A DNA stretch of 64,000 bases. Origin: Polynucleobacter sp. MWH-Berg-3C6. Lineage in GTDB: Bacteria > Pseudomonadota > Gammaproteobacteria > Burkholderiales > Burkholderiaceae. The stretch's first letter is position 1, and every line of letters begins with the position of its first letter. The DNA lies in NCBI RefSeq assembly GCF_018881855.1, contig NZ_JACVPN010000001.1:248001-312000 (forward strand). The letters are read 5' to 3'. Positions 46,057-54,720 of the stretch are shown here, one piece after another. The translations under genes were made by a program, and so were the position numbers. A model generated the notes under the pieces. The model was not told the DNA's origin and ran no database searches. It saw only the letters and a program-made list of their open reading frames with translations.

Positions 46057-46524
46057 GTGTCAAGCTCAATACGCATACAAGAAAATGATTTTGATATCAG
46101 CGCTGAAATAGCGGCGCTGCGTAAGGGTGACCCAAGAGTTGGCGCTGTAGTGACTTTCTTGGGTGCTGTGCGCGATATCAATGACGGTAGCCAAGTCAAG
46201 GGAATGACCTTAGAGCATTATCCCGGCATGACTGAAAAGGCCTTACAAGAAATTCTGGATCAAGCAAAGGCTCGTTGGGACATCTATCAAACATTGGTTA
46301 TTCATAGAGTTGGTCCTTTATTGCCGGAAGATCAAATTGTTTTAGTGGTGGTCACTAGTGCGCACAGGGGTGAAGCATTTGCAGCTTGTGAGTTCATCAT
46401 GGATTACCTCAAAACTGCAGCCCCATTTTGGAAAAAAGAAGACACCCCTGAAGGGGCCCGCTGGGTCGATGCCCGCGTGACTGACGATGCCGCCATGGCA
46501 CGCTGGTCGAAGAAGTCTATTTAA
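46057..46524 (+). CDS. moaE: Molybdopterin synthase catalytic subunit MoaE
   Basis: A 155-residue subunit that pairs with MoaD to convert precursor Z to molybdopterin. GAVVTFLGAVRD, MTLEHYPGM, HRVG and FWKKEDTPEGARWV are conserved. The start is a GTG two bases after the moaD stop. Its 3' end overlaps the convergent GIY-YIG gene by eight bases, with no terminator seen. Confidence 0.94.
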   Translation: MSSSIRIQENDFDISAEIAALRKGDPRVGAVVTFLGAVRDINDGSQVKGMTLEHYPGMTEKALQEILDQAKARWDIYQTLVIHRVGPLLPEDQIVLVVVTSAHRGEAFAACEFIMDYLKTAAPFWKKEDTPEGARWVDARVTDDAAMARWSKKSI

Positions 46525-46765
46525 CTTTTTTAAAAAATCCCAACTTCTCAGACCTGGGAAGTTGCTTCAATCTTGCTTCTGCCTTGGATGCCTCTGATCG
46601 ATCGGGGTGCTCTTGGGTTGCCAATAGGACAACTGGCCTACGAGCTCTTGTATAGCGAGCACCTTGCCCCAAATTATGAGCTTCTAGCCGATGCTCTAGG
46701 CGGTTTGTAATGCCGGCATAGTAGGTGCCATCAGCGCATTCGAGGAGGTAAACAAGCCAGGTCAA
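46517..46765 (-). CDS. GIY-YIG domain protein (UPF0213 family)
   Basis: An 82-residue protein consisting of a single GIY-YIG domain: WLVYLLECADGTYYAGITN, then RLEHRLEAHN and GARYTRARRPV. The start is a TTG at 46765, giving the expected N terminus; no ribosome binding site is clear. The role of these small proteins is unknown, though the fold is that of nucleases. Confidence 0.85.
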   Translation of the reverse strand: MTWLVYLLECADGTYYAGITNRLEHRLEAHNLGQGARYTRARRPVVLLATQEHPDRSEASKAEARLKQLPRSEKLGFFKKVK

Positions 46766-46767
46766 AA

Positions 46768-46800
46768 TGGGTGTAAATTCGCTTAAAAAGTGGGTGTAAA
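46768..46800 (+). repeat. Direct repeat TGGGTGTAAA upstream of clpB
   Basis: TGGGTGTAAA occurs at 46768-46777 and 46791-46800, 23 bp apart (about two helical turns), immediately before the clpB heat-shock promoter and over the start of the GIY-YIG gene. Confidence 0.6.
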
Positions 46801-46803
46801 AGC

Positions 46804-46830
46804 CTTGAAATCCATCATATTGCCCTTATA
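46804..46830 (+). promoter_or_regulatory. Sigma-32 heat-shock promoter of clpB
   Basis: CTTGAAA (46804-46810) and CCCTTATA (46823-46830) are separated by 12 bp, close to the sigma-32 pattern CTTGAAA-N11-16-CCCCATnT. The clpB ATG lies 30 bp further on, with GGAG before it. Confidence 0.75.
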
Positions 46831-46859
46831 TTCTATAGATAGATATATGGAGTGCAAAA

Positions 46860-49463
46860 ATGAGAATAGATAAGTTAACCACTAAATTTCAAGAGGCCTT
46901 AAGTGAGGCCCAGAGTATCGCTTTAGCTAAAGACAATCAATATATTGAGCCGGCTCATGTATTGCTGGCGATGTTGCGTGATTCTGATGGCGCCGCCAAG
47001 AGTTTATTAACCCGTGCTGGCGTTAACGTCTCAGGCCTGGAAAAAGGCGTTGAGAAGGTCATTGCCAATTTGCCTGAAGTACAAGGTACTAGCGGTGAGG
47101 TTCAAGTTGGCCGTGATTTAAGTAATTGGCTCAATCTCTGTGAAAAAGAAGCCAACAAGCGTAATGATCAATTCATTGCTGGCGAATTATTTTTGCTAGT
47201 AGTAGCTGATGACAAGGGTGAGCTCGGTAAAGTTGCTCGTGAAAATGGGTTAAATCGTAAATCGTTAGAGGCGGCTATTGATTTAGTGCGCGGAGGAGAA
47301 TCAGTGAATAGTGCAGATGCTGAAGGTCAACGTGAAGCCCTCAAAAAATATACCGTCGATTTAACCGAGCGTGCTCGCATGGGTAAGTTAGATCCTGTGA
47401 TTGGTCGTGACGATGAGATTCGTCGCACCATTCAGATCTTGCAGCGTCGGGGGAAGAATAACCCCGTGCTCATTGGTGAGCCTGGTGTTGGTAAGACCGC
47501 CATTGTTGAAGGTCTGGCTCAACGCATTGTGAATGGCGAAGTTCCAGAAACCCTTAAGAACAAACGTGTTCTTGTCTTGGATATGGCCTTGTTGTTGGCT
47601 GGAGCTAAGTATCGTGGCGAGTTTGAAGAGCGTCTCAAAGCTGTTTTGAGTGATGTTGCAAAAGACGAAGGCCAAACCATTATCTTTATCGATGAGATTC
47701 ATACGATGGTGGGTGCCGGTAAAGGCGATGGTGCAATGGATGCCGGCAATATGCTGAAGCCTGCTTTGGCTCGTGGTGAATTGCATTGCATCGGTGCAAC
47801 CACTTTAGATGAATATCGCAAGTACATTGAAAAAGATCCTGCACTAGAGCGCCGCTTCCAAAAAGTGATGGTTGAAGAGCCTAGTGTTGAGGCAACGATT
47901 GCGATCTTGCGTGGTTTGCAAGAGCGTTATGAGCTTCACCATGGTATTGAGATTACCGATCCTGCGATCGTGGCTGCTGCAGAGTTGTCGCATCGCTATA
48001 TTACTGATCGTTTCTTGCCGGATAAGGCTATTGACCTCATTGACGAGGCTGGTTCGCGCATTCGGATGGAAATTGATTCCAAGCCAGAGGTAATGGACAA
48101 ATTAGAGCGTCGTCTCATTCAGCTCAAGATTGAGCGTGAAGCAGTTAAGAAAGAAAAAGATGAGGCTTCTCAAAAGCGTCTTGGTTTGATCGAGGATGAG
48201 ATTAAGCGCTTGGGTGCGGAATATGCTGACTTAGAAGAGATCTGGAAAGCCGAGAAGGGCGCTGTATTAGGGGCTGCCAATCTAAAAGAAGAGATTGAAA
48301 AAGTGCGCGCTGATATCGTGAAGTTGCAGCGTGAAGGCAAGCTTGAGAAAGTTGCTGAGTTGCAATATAGCAAATTGCCAGAGCTTGAAGCTAAGCTCAA
48401 GTCTGCTGCCGCAGCTGAAGCTAAGGGTGGTAAAGATGGTGTTGTGAAGAATAAACTGCTTCGTACCCAAGTTGGCGCAGAAGAAATTGCCGAAGTAGTG
48501 TCTCGGGCTACTGGTATTCCGGTGTCGAAGATGATGCAAGGAGAGCGCGACAAGTTACTCAAGATGGAAGAGTTGTTACACAAGCGTGTAGTTGGTCAGG
48601 ATGAGGCTATTCGTGCGGTATCGGATGCGATTCGTCGCTCCCGGGCTGGCTTAGCCGAAGAGAATCGTCCTTATGGCTCTTTCTTATTCCTAGGGCCTAC
48701 TGGTGTCGGTAAGACAGAGCTGTGTAAGGCGCTGGCTGGCTTCCTATTTGATAGCGAAGATCATCTCATTCGTATTGATATGAGCGAGTTCATGGAAAAG
48801 CATAGCGTTGCACGCTTGATTGGTGCACCTCCAGGCTATGTTGGTTACGAAGAAGGCGGTTACCTAACCGAGCAGGTGCGTCGTCACCCCTATAGCGTGA
48901 TCTTGTTTGACGAAATTGAAAAGGCACACCCTGATGTCTTTAACGTTCTTTTGCAGGTATTGGATGATGGCCGCCTAACCGATGGTCAAGGACGTACTGT
49001 CGACTTTAAGAACACGGTGATTGTGATGACCAGTAATATCGGTTCACATTTGATTCAGTCGATGACCGATAAGAAGCAATCAGAAATCAAAGATGCTGTA
49101 TTTGAAGAGCTTAAGAATCATTTCCGTCCAGAGTTCTTGAATCGTATCGATGAGATTGTGGTGTTCCATGGTCTAGATAAAGGCAATATCGCTAATATCG
49201 CGAAGATCTTGCTGAAGAACTTGTCTGATCGTTTGGCAAAAGTCGATATGCAGCTAGAAGTTAGTGATGCAGCCTTGAACAAGATTGCTGAAGTTGGCTT
49301 TGATCCTGTTTTTGGCGCAAGACCACTCAAGCGTGCGATTCAGCAACATATCGAGAATCCTGTCTCCAAGATGATTTTGGAAGGTAAGTTCGGGCCTAAG
49401 GATGTAGTACCTGTAGATGTGGATAAAAAAGGTGACTTTAGCTTCACACGCCAGGTTCATTAA
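46860..49463 (+). CDS. clpB: Chaperone ClpB
   Basis: An 867-residue AAA+ disaggregase working with DnaK. It has an N domain (two Clp repeats, 1-150), a first ATPase domain with [13 protein letters not shown], a coiled-coil middle domain (about 400-530) and a second ATPase domain with [13 protein letters not shown] and sensor motifs. Length matches the family. A sigma-32 promoter precedes it. Confidence 0.97.
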   Translation: MRIDKLTTKFQEALSEAQSIALAKDNQYIEPAHVLLAMLRDSDGAAKSLLTRAGVNVSGLEKGVEKVIANLPEVQGTSGEVQVGRDLSNWLNLCEKEANKRNDQFIAGELFLLVVADDKGELGKVARENGLNRKSLEAAIDLVRGGESVNSADAEGQREALKKYTVDLTERARMGKLDPVIGRDDEIRRTIQILQRRGKNNPVLIGEPGVGKTAIVEGLAQRIVNGEVPETLKNKRVLVLDMALLLAGAKYRGEFEERLKAVLSDVAKDEGQTIIFIDEIHTMVGAGKGDGAMDAGNMLKPALARGELHCIGATTLDEYRKYIEKDPALERRFQKVMVEEPSVEATIAILRGLQERYELHHGIEITDPAIVAAAELSHRYITDRFLPDKAIDLIDEAGSRIRMEIDSKPEVMDKLERRLIQLKIEREAVKKEKDEASQKRLGLIEDEIKRLGAEYADLEEIWKAEKGAVLGAANLKEEIEKVRADIVKLQREGKLEKVAELQYSKLPELEAKLKSAAAAEAKGGKDGVVKNKLLRTQVGAEEIAEVVSRATGIPVSKMMQGERDKLLKMEELLHKRVVGQDEAIRAVSDAIRRSRAGLAEENRPYGSFLFLGPTGVGKTELCKALAGFLFDSEDHLIRIDMSEFMEKHSVARLIGAPPGYVGYEEGGYLTEQVRRHPYSVILFDEIEKAHPDVFNVLLQVLDDGRLTDGQGRTVDFKNTVIVMTSNIGSHLIQSMTDKKQSEIKDAVFEELKNHFRPEFLNRIDEIVVFHGLDKGNIANIAKILLKNLSDRLAKVDMQLEVSDAALNKIAEVGFDPVFGARPLKRAIQQHIENPVSKMILEGKFGPKDVVPVDVDKKGDFSFTRQVH

Positions 49464-49466
49464 GGA

Positions 49467-49510
49467 ATTGCTCGGTAGCAATACAGATAGTTTTGCAGGA
49501 ATCTTCCTGC
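49467..49510 (+). other. Two tandem hairpins after clpB
   Basis: ATTGCT-CGGT-AGCAAT (49467-49482) and GCAGGA-ATCT-TCCTGC (49495-49510) are perfect six-base stems with four-base loops. Neither has a following U-run. They may protect the clpB mRNA 3' end. Confidence 0.5.
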
Positions 49511-49527
49511 GCCAGTAAACTCGGTAC

Positions 49528-50766
49528 ATGACTGTTGCGCTCACAAGTAGGCGCGCCAGTGATGTCCGGGTTATTGGTCTTATTAGCCTAGCTCACGGCA
49601 GCTCCCACTTCTTTCATTTAATACTGCCACCCATGTTCCCATGGCTCAAGGCAGAGTTTGGCTTTAACTATGCTGAGCTCGGTTTACTCATGACCATTTT
49701 CTTTGTGGTCTCGTGCATTGTTCAAGCTGCCTCTGGATTTTTAGTTGATCGTATTGGTGCTCGACCTGTTTTATTTGCTGGAGTAGGACTGCTTGCGCTG
49801 GCGGCGCTAACTTATTCGCAAAGCACTGGTTATGCCATGTTAGTTTTTGGCGCTGTAATTGCTGGTTGCGGTAACGGTATTTTTCATCCGGTAGATTACA
49901 CACTCATTAATCATAAAATTGCACCAGTCAATTTACCTTATGCGTATTCAATCCATGGCGTTACCGGCTATTTAGGTTGGGCAGCTGCACCAGCCTTTAT
50001 GGTGGCCATTACTACCATCTTTGATTGGCGTATTGCCTTCTTGGCAGCGGCAGCACTTGAAGCGACTATTCTTTTAACACTCTGGCTCGGACGGAATCGC
50101 TTGATTGATGATGTGCAGGCAAGACGACAAGAATCAGAAACCCATCATGCTGCCAATAATCCAAGCGGCACGCCGATGAGCACCTTTGGCTTTATGAGAT
50201 TGCCGGCAGTTTGGCTGTGTTGGATTTTCTTTTTCTTTAGCATGGGTGCAACCACTGGCTTGCAATCATTTGCACCTACTGCACTCTTTAAAATTTACGA
50301 TATTGCTGTTAGTTCTGGTAACTACTATTTAACTCTAATGTCGATGGGTGGTGCAGGAGGGATGTTGTTAGGTGCTTATCTCGCTACACGTCTGAAGGTG
50401 CCAGAGCGAATCATTACCATGTGCTTTACTGTCAATATTGTGATGGGCCTTCTCTTGGCTACCGGCTTAGTGCCAGTGGAAATTATTGTGGTGGCTTTTA
50501 TTGTGATTGGTCTGGGCTTGGGTATTGCTGCTCCATCGCGCGATCTGATGATTCGAAACGCTACCCCCTCTGGTTCATCGGGTAGGGTGTATGGGATTGT
50601 TTATTCAGGAATTGACTTAGGTGCCGCCCTAAGCCCCTTATTGTTTGGAATCTTGTTAGACATCAACTTGCCAAAACTTTTATTTATTGGCGTTGCCCTG
50701 CTACAGCTGATGATTATTTTGATTGGATTCAAGGTCTCCACTCTGGGCCAGGCTAAACCCGCTTAA
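49528..50766 (+). CDS. Major facilitator transporter, fosmidomycin-resistance-like
   Basis: A 412-residue MFS protein with about 12 membrane segments. GNGIFHPVDYTLINHK and the LAHGSSHFFHLILPPMFPWLK opening resemble the Fsr subfamily of drug exporters. The cytosolic loop (about 185-215) is hydrophilic. The substrate cannot be told. It is 64 bp after clpB and is followed by a 19-bp inverted repeat. Confidence 0.75.
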   Translation: MTVALTSRRASDVRVIGLISLAHGSSHFFHLILPPMFPWLKAEFGFNYAELGLLMTIFFVVSCIVQAASGFLVDRIGARPVLFAGVGLLALAALTYSQSTGYAMLVFGAVIAGCGNGIFHPVDYTLINHKIAPVNLPYAYSIHGVTGYLGWAAAPAFMVAITTIFDWRIAFLAAAALEATILLTLWLGRNRLIDDVQARRQESETHHAANNPSGTPMSTFGFMRLPAVWLCWIFFFFSMGATTGLQSFAPTALFKIYDIAVSSGNYYLTLMSMGGAGGMLLGAYLATRLKVPERIITMCFTVNIVMGLLLATGLVPVEIIVVAFIVIGLGLGIAAPSRDLMIRNATPSGSSGRVYGIVYSGIDLGAALSPLLFGILLDINLPKLLFIGVALLQLMIILIGFKVSTLGQAKPA

Positions 50767-51053
50767 TCTGCCCATTTCTTTTCATAATATGAAAAGTCAT
50801 TACGCTGCGTAAAATGCACTGCAATATCTTGCGGCTTAAAGCATTTCAATCAGCAAAATAATATTCCGCATTATAAAAAAACAAATTTAAGTCATTGTTT
50901 TTAATGATTTAATTATTTTCATAAATTTCTGAAATATCACTTGCTTGCTTTTGCTAAGACTCTAAACTCTTACATAAGACATAAGACATAAGACTTGAAG
51001 AAGTCTTCAGGGTCCAAAAATTTGAAGTACTTGTTTAACTTAGGGAGAAAAAC
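50767..51053 (+). promoter_or_regulatory. AT-rich aceA upstream region with several inverted repeats
   Basis: This 287-base gap holds CTTTTCATA-A-TATGAAAAG (50778-50796), TTACGC-T-GCGTAA (50800-50812), a long AT-rich tract (50860-50935), three tandem ATAAGAC units (50974-50994) and a stem AAGACTT/AAGTCTT (50990-51007). Isocitrate lyase genes are usually controlled by carbon source, so these may be regulator sites. I cannot assign a -10/-35 pair with confidence. Confidence 0.45.
50974..50994 (+). repeat. Three tandem copies of ATAAGAC
   Basis: Three perfect 7-bp units, preceded by a diverged TAAGAC at 50955-50960. The last copy overlaps a seven-base stem-loop ending at 51007, about 45 bp before the aceA start. 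Confidence 0.8.
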
Positions 51054-52352
51054 ATGGCAGATCGCAAAGCAGAAATCGCAGCACTACAAAAAGATTGGGA
51101 TACCAATCCACGTTGGAAAGGGATTACCCGTGGCTACACAGCAGAAGACGTTGTACGTCTGCGTGGTTCATTAAAGATTGAGCACACTCTAGCAAAGCAT
51201 GGCGCAGAGCGTCTCTGGGAATTGGTAAACAATGAAGCTTACGTAAACTGCCTAGGTGCTTTGACTGGTGGTCAAGCAATGCAGCAAGTGAAGGCTGGTA
51301 TCCAAGCTATCTACTTGTCCGGTTGGCAAGTTGCTGCTGATGGCAACTCTTATGCTGCTATGTATCCAGATCAATCTTTATATCCAGTAGATTCAGTACC
51401 TAAGATGGTTGAGCGTATTAACAACTCATTCCAGCGCGCTGATGAAATTCAAACTGCTAAAGGCATTAATAAAGGTGACGCAGGTTACATTGAGTACTTT
51501 GCTCCGATTGTTGCTGATGCTGAAGCCGGTTTCGGTGGTGTATTGAATGCATTCGAGTTAAGCAAAGCTTTGATCAAACAAGGTGCTGCTGGCGTTCACT
51601 TCGAAGACCAGTTGTCTTCTGTGAAGAAGTGCGGTCACTTGGGCGGTAAGGTATTGTTGCCAACTACTGAATCTGTACAAAAATTGATCTCTGCGCGTTT
51701 GGCTGCGGACGTCATGGGTGTTCCAACCATCATTTTGGCTCGAACAGATGCTGAAGCTGCAGACTTGTTGACTTCTGATTACGATGAGAACGACAAGCCA
51801 TTCTTAACTGGCGAGCGCACTCCAGAAGGCTTCTACAAAACACGCAAGGGCTTGGATCAAGCTATTTCACGTGGCTTGGCATACGCTGCCTACGCTGATA
51901 TGGTGTGGTGCGAGACAGGCACACCTGATCTTGAGTTCGCTCGAAAATTTGCTGAAGCGATTCGTGCGAAGTTCCCAGGCAAGATGTTGGCTTATAACTG
52001 CTCGCCATCTTTCAATTGGAAGAAAAACTTGGATGACGCAACCATTGCGAAGTTCCAGCGCGAATTAGGTGCAATGGGTTACAAGTATCAATTCATCACC
52101 TTGGCTGGTATCCACTCTATGTGGTACAACATGTATGACTTGGCGCAAGACTACTCTAAGCGTGGCATGACGGCATATGTTGAGAAAGTTCAAGAGCCAG
52201 AATTTGCTGCTCGTGACCGTGGTTACACATTCGTTTCACATCAGCAAGAGGTTGGCACTGGTTACTTCGATGATGTGACTACCGTCATTCAGGGTGGCAA
52301 GTCTTCTGTAACAGCATTGACCGGTTCTACCGAAGAAGAGCAGTTCCATTAA
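51054..52352 (+). CDS. aceA: Isocitrate lyase
   Basis: A 432-residue glyoxylate-cycle enzyme that splits isocitrate into glyoxylate and succinate. The signature [11 protein letters not shown] holds the catalytic Cys; [17 protein letters not shown] and [13 protein letters not shown] are conserved. AGGGAGAAAAAC precedes the ATG. The length is close to the E. coli enzyme (434). It permits growth on acetate or on the product of PHB breakdown (phaZ is nearby). Confidence 0.97.
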   Translation: MADRKAEIAALQKDWDTNPRWKGITRGYTAEDVVRLRGSLKIEHTLAKHGAERLWELVNNEAYVNCLGALTGGQAMQQVKAGIQAIYLSGWQVAADGNSYAAMYPDQSLYPVDSVPKMVERINNSFQRADEIQTAKGINKGDAGYIEYFAPIVADAEAGFGGVLNAFELSKALIKQGAAGVHFEDQLSSVKKCGHLGGKVLLPTTESVQKLISARLAADVMGVPTIILARTDAEAADLLTSDYDENDKPFLTGERTPEGFYKTRKGLDQAISRGLAYAAYADMVWCETGTPDLEFARKFAEAIRAKFPGKMLAYNCSPSFNWKKNLDDATIAKFQRELGAMGYKYQFITLAGIHSMWYNMYDLAQDYSKRGMTAYVEKVQEPEFAARDRGYTFVSHQQEVGTGYFDDVTTVIQGGKSSVTALTGSTEEEQFH

Positions 52353-52404
52353 TCCTTGATAGATCCCTAAGTAGTTTGTTGTAGCAGTAGCACTCATTAC
52401 TGCC

Positions 52405-52448
52405 ACGGCATCTAAATTACCCCACAAGGGTGACTTAGATGCCGTTTT
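52405..52448 (+). terminator. Intrinsic terminator after aceA
   Basis: ACGGCATCTAA (52405-52415) and TTAGATGCCGT (52435-52445) form an 11-base stem; the 19-base loop contains an inner ACCC/GGGT pairing. TTTT ends it. Confidence 0.8.
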
Positions 52449-52464
52449 CGTATACATTCTCCTC

Positions 52465-52905
52465 ATGGCAAATTGCATACTTTGTAAAGAAGACCTAAAG
52501 CTCGAAGAAGGGCAGTTAATTTGGCGCGGAGATGACTGCCGGATCGTTCTCGTAAATGATCCTGACTTGCCTGGATTTTGTAGGGTAATTTGGAATCGAC
52601 ACGTTGCTGAAATGACTGATCTAACTTACGGTGAGCGCGAGCATCTCATGACGCTAGTCTTTGCTGTAGAAGAGGCGATCCGACATGTGATGCATCCAGA
52701 TAAAGTTAATCTTGCCGCCTTAGGTAATATCGTGCCACATATTCATTGGCATGTGATTCCCAGATACAAGGATGATGCCTTTTATCCCGGCTCAGCTTGG
52801 TCCAAGAGGATGCAAGAAACCCCAGAATCTGTATTACTGGAGCGCAAAAGAAAAGCGGCCCAATTGCCAGATTCAATCAAAGCCGAAATTGCATCTCTGA
52901 TTTAA
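52465..52905 (+). CDS. HIT family hydrolase
   Basis: A 146-residue histidine-triad protein with PHIHWHVIPRY as the H-x-H-x-H motif, and CILCKEDL near the N terminus. HIT proteins hydrolyse nucleotide-phosphate bonds. No ribosome binding site is visible; a TATACA hexamer at 52451-52456 lies eight bases upstream of the ATG, so a very short leader is possible. The stop overlaps the convergent DUF1841 gene by four bases. Confidence 0.85.
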   Translation: MANCILCKEDLKLEEGQLIWRGDDCRIVLVNDPDLPGFCRVIWNRHVAEMTDLTYGEREHLMTLVFAVEEAIRHVMHPDKVNLAALGNIVPHIHWHVIPRYKDDAFYPGSAWSKRMQETPESVLLERKRKAAQLPDSIKAEIASLI

Positions 52906-53333
52906 ACGAGCTTTTTTAACGCCTCGAGATATTTGTCAGGGCTGAGTTGTCCACCCTCGCGTTGCGCCTCCCACATCAACTGCCCTAAGCATTCCATGAT
53001 GAGATGTTGCGCTTCATGCTTTGAACCCGTTTTCTGAGTCAGCTTTTCTGCTACTTCTTTAATACCAGGTGGCTGATTAATGGAGATTTGCTCACTGATC
53101 GAAAGATGCATTGAAAGATGGAGAAAAGGGTTCGTCTCACCGCGCTCAGGTGAGTAGTCTTGGGCTAATGCGCCTTCAGGATCGGCAAGTAATGGATGGT
53201 ATTCGGGATGTTCTACCATCCAATCTCCAGCAAGGGTTTCCATTGAATCCAAAATGTGGCCTGCAGTTTTCTTTTGCCAAGTGTCGCAGAAAAAGCGACG
53301 AACTTCTTCTCGAGTTGGATTAAATATCGCCAC
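52902..53333 (-). CDS. DUF1841 family protein
   Basis: A 143-residue cytosolic protein, FNPTREEVRRFFCDTWQKK at the start, NPFLHLSMHLSISEQISINQPPGI in the middle. This family occurs beside nth in betaproteobacteria. The GTG at 53333 is chosen: it gives the family N terminus with AGGAAAAG upstream, and the longer frame merely reads nth in another register. It overlaps nth by 14 bases. Function unknown. Confidence 0.85.
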   Translation of the reverse strand: MAIFNPTREEVRRFFCDTWQKKTAGHILDSMETLAGDWMVEHPEYHPLLADPEGALAQDYSPERGETNPFLHLSMHLSISEQISINQPPGIKEVAEKLTQKTGSKHEAQHLIMECLGQLMWEAQREGGQLSPDKYLEALKKLV

Positions 53334-53979
53334 GAACTTTTCCTTTTCCTGTTTTTTGTTTGAAGCCGCAGAAAGGTTCAACAATACATTGGGCGCAATC
53401 TGGATTACGTGCCTTACAAGTATATCTACCGTGCAAAATAAGCCAATGATGAGCATCCAATAGATACTCCTTCGGAACACGCTTCAATAGCTGCTCCTCA
53501 ACCTTAAGAACGTCTTTGCCGGGAGCTAAGCCGGTACGATTCGAGACTCTAAAGATATGCGTATCAACAGCAATAGTAGGTTGCCCAAATGCAGTATTGA
53601 GAATGACGTTGGCAGTTTTTCTACCAACACCTGGTAAGGCTTCTAGTTCTTCGCGAGTTTGTGGAACTCTGCCTTGATGTTTTTCCAGTAAGAGGCGACA
53701 GGTCTCTTGAATATGTCTGCCTTTAGAGTTAAATAAACCAATGTGCTGAATATATGGCTTGACCCCTTCTTCGCCCAGATCTAAGAGGGCTTGAGGGGTA
53801 TTGGCAATCTTGAATAACTTACGAGTACCTTTATTGACTGATATGTCAGTTGCTTGGGCGGATAATAATACTGCGATGAGTAACTCAAATGGTGAGCTGT
53901 ATTCAAGCTCTGTAGTCGGTTTGGGATTATTTGCTTTGAGTTGCTCAAAGAAAGCGCGCCGTTTTTCGGGGTTCATCAT
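53320..53979 (-). CDS. nth: Endonuclease III
   Basis: A 219-residue bifunctional DNA glycosylase/AP lyase for oxidised pyrimidines. The helix-hairpin-helix LPGVGRKTANVIL includes catalytic Lys121; Asp139 is in VDTHIFRV; the [4Fe-4S] motif C-x6-C-x2-C-x5-C ends the protein. It overlaps the rsxB-like gene by four bases (ATGA). Confidence 0.96.
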   Translation of the reverse strand: MMNPEKRRAFFEQLKANNPKPTTELEYSSPFELLIAVLLSAQATDISVNKGTRKLFKIANTPQALLDLGEEGVKPYIQHIGLFNSKGRHIQETCRLLLEKHQGRVPQTREELEALPGVGRKTANVILNTAFGQPTIAVDTHIFRVSNRTGLAPGKDVLKVEEQLLKRVPKEYLLDAHHWLILHGRYTCKARNPDCAQCIVEPFCGFKQKTGKGKVRGDI

Positions 53980-54668
53980 TTCTTTTGTTGGGCACGTGCA
54001 ATTGCAGCGGCAATGATGGCGCGTTTACGCTCTTGTTCTTTTAGCTGTTCATCTGATGTTGGCTTATCGGCATTGACTGCAATTAGCTTGGCTGCAGCTT
54101 TTTTGGCCAAGCGATCATCGTTATCTTTTTGCTCTCTATCGAGGCGCTGCTCTCGGTCGTGGTAGCGCTGACGTGAGATATCGGCTAGATCTTGTGACCA
54201 GGCATTCCAACCGGTTTTATTTTCTGTGACATCAATCATGCTGATGCAGTCAACTGGGCAGGGAGGGATGCATAGATCACAACCCGTACACCACTCAGTT
54301 AAAACTACATGCATTTGTTTGGATGCGCCCACAATAGCATCGACCGGACATGCCTGAATACATAGCGTACAGCCAATACATTTCTGCGGGTCAATAAAGG
54401 CTACTGGTCTGGGACGTTCAACTCCGCACTCAGGATCAATGGTGGGATGTAAATCGAATGCATCTTGTGGATAAATCGGCACCAGAATCCTGCTAAGTCG
54501 ATGGATCCCCTCGATGCCGCCTGGCGGGCAACGGTTTGGTAAGACCTCCCCAGTAGCCATTGCTTCGGCATAGCCACGACAATCTGGATAGCCACATTTA
54601 GTGCACTGGGTTTGAGGAAGGATATCCTCCAAGCGATCAGAGAGTGCATTCGCTTGTGTGATTTTCAT
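53976..54668 (-). CDS. rsxB: RnfB/RsxB-like ferredoxin, stand-alone
   Basis: A 230-residue iron-sulphur protein: an Fe4S domain ([19 protein letters not shown]...C, about 22-50) and two 4Fe-4S ferredoxin motifs (CIGCTLCIQACPVDAI and CTGCDLCIPPCPVDCI). Unlike RnfB of the Rnf/Rsx complex it has no N-terminal membrane segment, and no other rnf genes are near. It is coupled to nth and may supply electrons or clusters to it; this is inference. The C-terminal 70 residues are charged and helical. Its mRNA looks leaderless. Confidence 0.85.
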   Translation of the reverse strand: MKITQANALSDRLEDILPQTQCTKCGYPDCRGYAEAMATGEVLPNRCPPGGIEGIHRLSRILVPIYPQDAFDLHPTIDPECGVERPRPVAFIDPQKCIGCTLCIQACPVDAIVGASKQMHVVLTEWCTGCDLCIPPCPVDCISMIDVTENKTGWNAWSQDLADISRQRYHDREQRLDREQKDNDDRLAKKAAAKLIAVNADKPTSDEQLKEQERKRAIIAAAIARAQQKK

Positions 54669-54674
54669 TGCTGG

Positions 54675-54703
54675 ATATTAACTAAAAAAAGTGAGGGTCT
54701 CAG
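54675..54703 (-). promoter_or_regulatory. Candidate rsxB promoter inside the phaZ terminator
   Basis: CTGAGA (54703-54698) and TAATAT (54680-54675) are 17 bp apart on the minus strand. The -35 lies in the loop of the phaZ terminator and the -10 ends exactly six bases before the ATG, so the transcript should be leaderless. Confidence 0.5.
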
Positions 54704-54711
54704 CCCCCACT
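54684..54711 (-). terminator. Intrinsic terminator after phaZ
   Basis: AGTGGGGG and CCCTCACT (one G-U) pair on the minus strand around CTGAGA; seven T residues follow. Confidence 0.85.
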
Positions 54712-54720
54712 CATTAGTGC

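Noticed and set aside
53334..53480. Apparent membrane-spanning N-terminal extension of the DUF1841 protein
   Set aside because: It is the nth gene read in another frame; the GTG at 53333 has a ribosome binding site and gives the family start.
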